Shown here: piece after piece, positions 5,956 through 6,309 of the stretch | Position numbering within the stretch: the stretch's first letter is position 1 | Layout of the letters: each line of letters opens with the position of its first letter | DNA from: an uncultured Selenomonadales bacterium | Lineage (GTDB): Bacteria > Bacillota_C > Negativicutes > Selenomonadales > Selenomonadaceae | Length of the DNA: 6,309 nt | Assembly (NCBI GenBank): GCA_937907035.1 | Contig: CALCTX010000079.1 | Coordinates: forward strand, 1-6,309 | Reading direction: 5' to 3' | Notes under the pieces: generated by a model | What the model saw: only the letters and a program-made list of their open reading frames with translations | What the model was told of the DNA's origin: nothing | Databases searched by the model: none | Position numbers and translations under genes: made by a program

Positions 5956-6309
5956 TCAGTTAAATAATTCCGTTGACAAATATCGTTCTCCGCTGTCAGT
6001 AAGCACACCTGCAACCTGTTTGCCGAAATTCTCCGGTCGTTTGAGCAACTGTACGGCTGCCGCCAAAACTGCCCCGGAAGAAATTCCAACCAGGTATCCT
6101 TCCCGCTTAGAAAATTCTCTCGCATATACAAAAGCATCTTCGTTTGAAACAGCGATAACTTCATCATAAATCTTCGTATCTAATGTATCCGGAATAAAAT
6201 TTGCTCCGATTCCTTGAATCTTATGTACCCCCGCATAACCTTTACTTAAAAGCGGAGATGATGCCGGTTCAACTGCAACAATTTTTATCTGCGGATTTTT
6301 TTCTTTCAA
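5956..6309 (-). CDS. cysK: Cysteine synthase A (O-acetylserine sulfhydrylase), C-terminal part
   Basis: A partial gene: 117 codons plus TGA are visible, of about 300-310 in the family. The N-terminal part, with the PLP lysine and the glycine-rich phosphate loop, lies beyond the right edge. The codon at the edge is TTG, so the visible first residue is leucine and not a real start. CysK joins O-acetyl-L-serine and sulfide to give L-cysteine, using PLP, as a cytosolic dimer. Diagnostic motifs in the visible part are VEPASSP (local 13-19), QGIGANFIP (32-40), GISSGA (75-80, whose serine faces the PLP pyridine nitrogen in known structures) and DSGERYLST (105-113). The motif is preceded by LT where many CysK have LP, a minor change. 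Cystathionine beta-synthase-type or CysM relatives are possible, but GERYLST close to the C-terminus favours CysK. It ends in its own terminator and is not joined to the trk genes. Confidence 0.93.
   Translation of the reverse strand: MKEKNPQIKIVAVEPASSPLLSKGYAGVHKIQGIGANFIPDTLDTKIYDEVIAVSNEDAFVYAREFSKREGYLVGISSGAVLAAAVQLLKRPENFGKQVAGVLTDSGERYLSTELFN

Overview
This window is ordinary bacterial chromosome. Every supportable gene lies on the minus strand, so transcription runs from high to low coordinates. Composition is moderately AT-rich, Shine-Dalgarno sequences are strong (AAGGAGG, GGGAGGG), and TTG and GTG starts are used. Together with a TSCPD-domain protein of the TIGR03905 type, these point to Bacillota. 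My guess, from the general look of the Trk and CysK proteins, is the diderm class Negativicutes. That placement is inference, not a database result.

From right to left the layout is as follows. (1) 6309-5956: the C-terminal 117 residues of cysteine synthase (cysK), cut by the window edge and closed by a clear intrinsic terminator. (2) About 5885-5846: a short leader with a TATAAT box. (3) 5845-1555: a tight potassium-uptake operon, trkA (GTG start), a trkH, and a second trkH (TTG start), closed by a 16-bp stem terminator at 1508-1550. (4) 1419-32: a second unit of a TSCPD-domain protein, a PHP-domain phosphoesterase of the histidinol-phosphatase (HisJ) type joined by an ATGA overlap, and a small exported protein made of six VDSFPD repeats. 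The Shine-Dalgarno of this last gene overlaps the stop codon of the PHP gene.

The Trk genes form a K+ uptake system: TrkA is the cytoplasmic nucleotide-binding gating ring, and each TrkH is a membrane pore subunit. Having two diverged TrkH genes under one TrkA is the main functional point. Each copy departs from the usual selectivity-filter sequence in a different place: filter 1 in the downstream copy, filters 2 and 4 in the upstream copy. The pair may therefore differ in ion preference, affinity or gating.

The second unit has no obvious common pathway. Its last gene, the secreted six-repeat protein, is the least understood item and the best candidate for something little described. Its serine codons show that the repeats are old and kept by selection on the protein. 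No mobile element, CRISPR array, tRNA, rRNA or defence system is visible, and no gene-free stretch exceeds about 130 bases.
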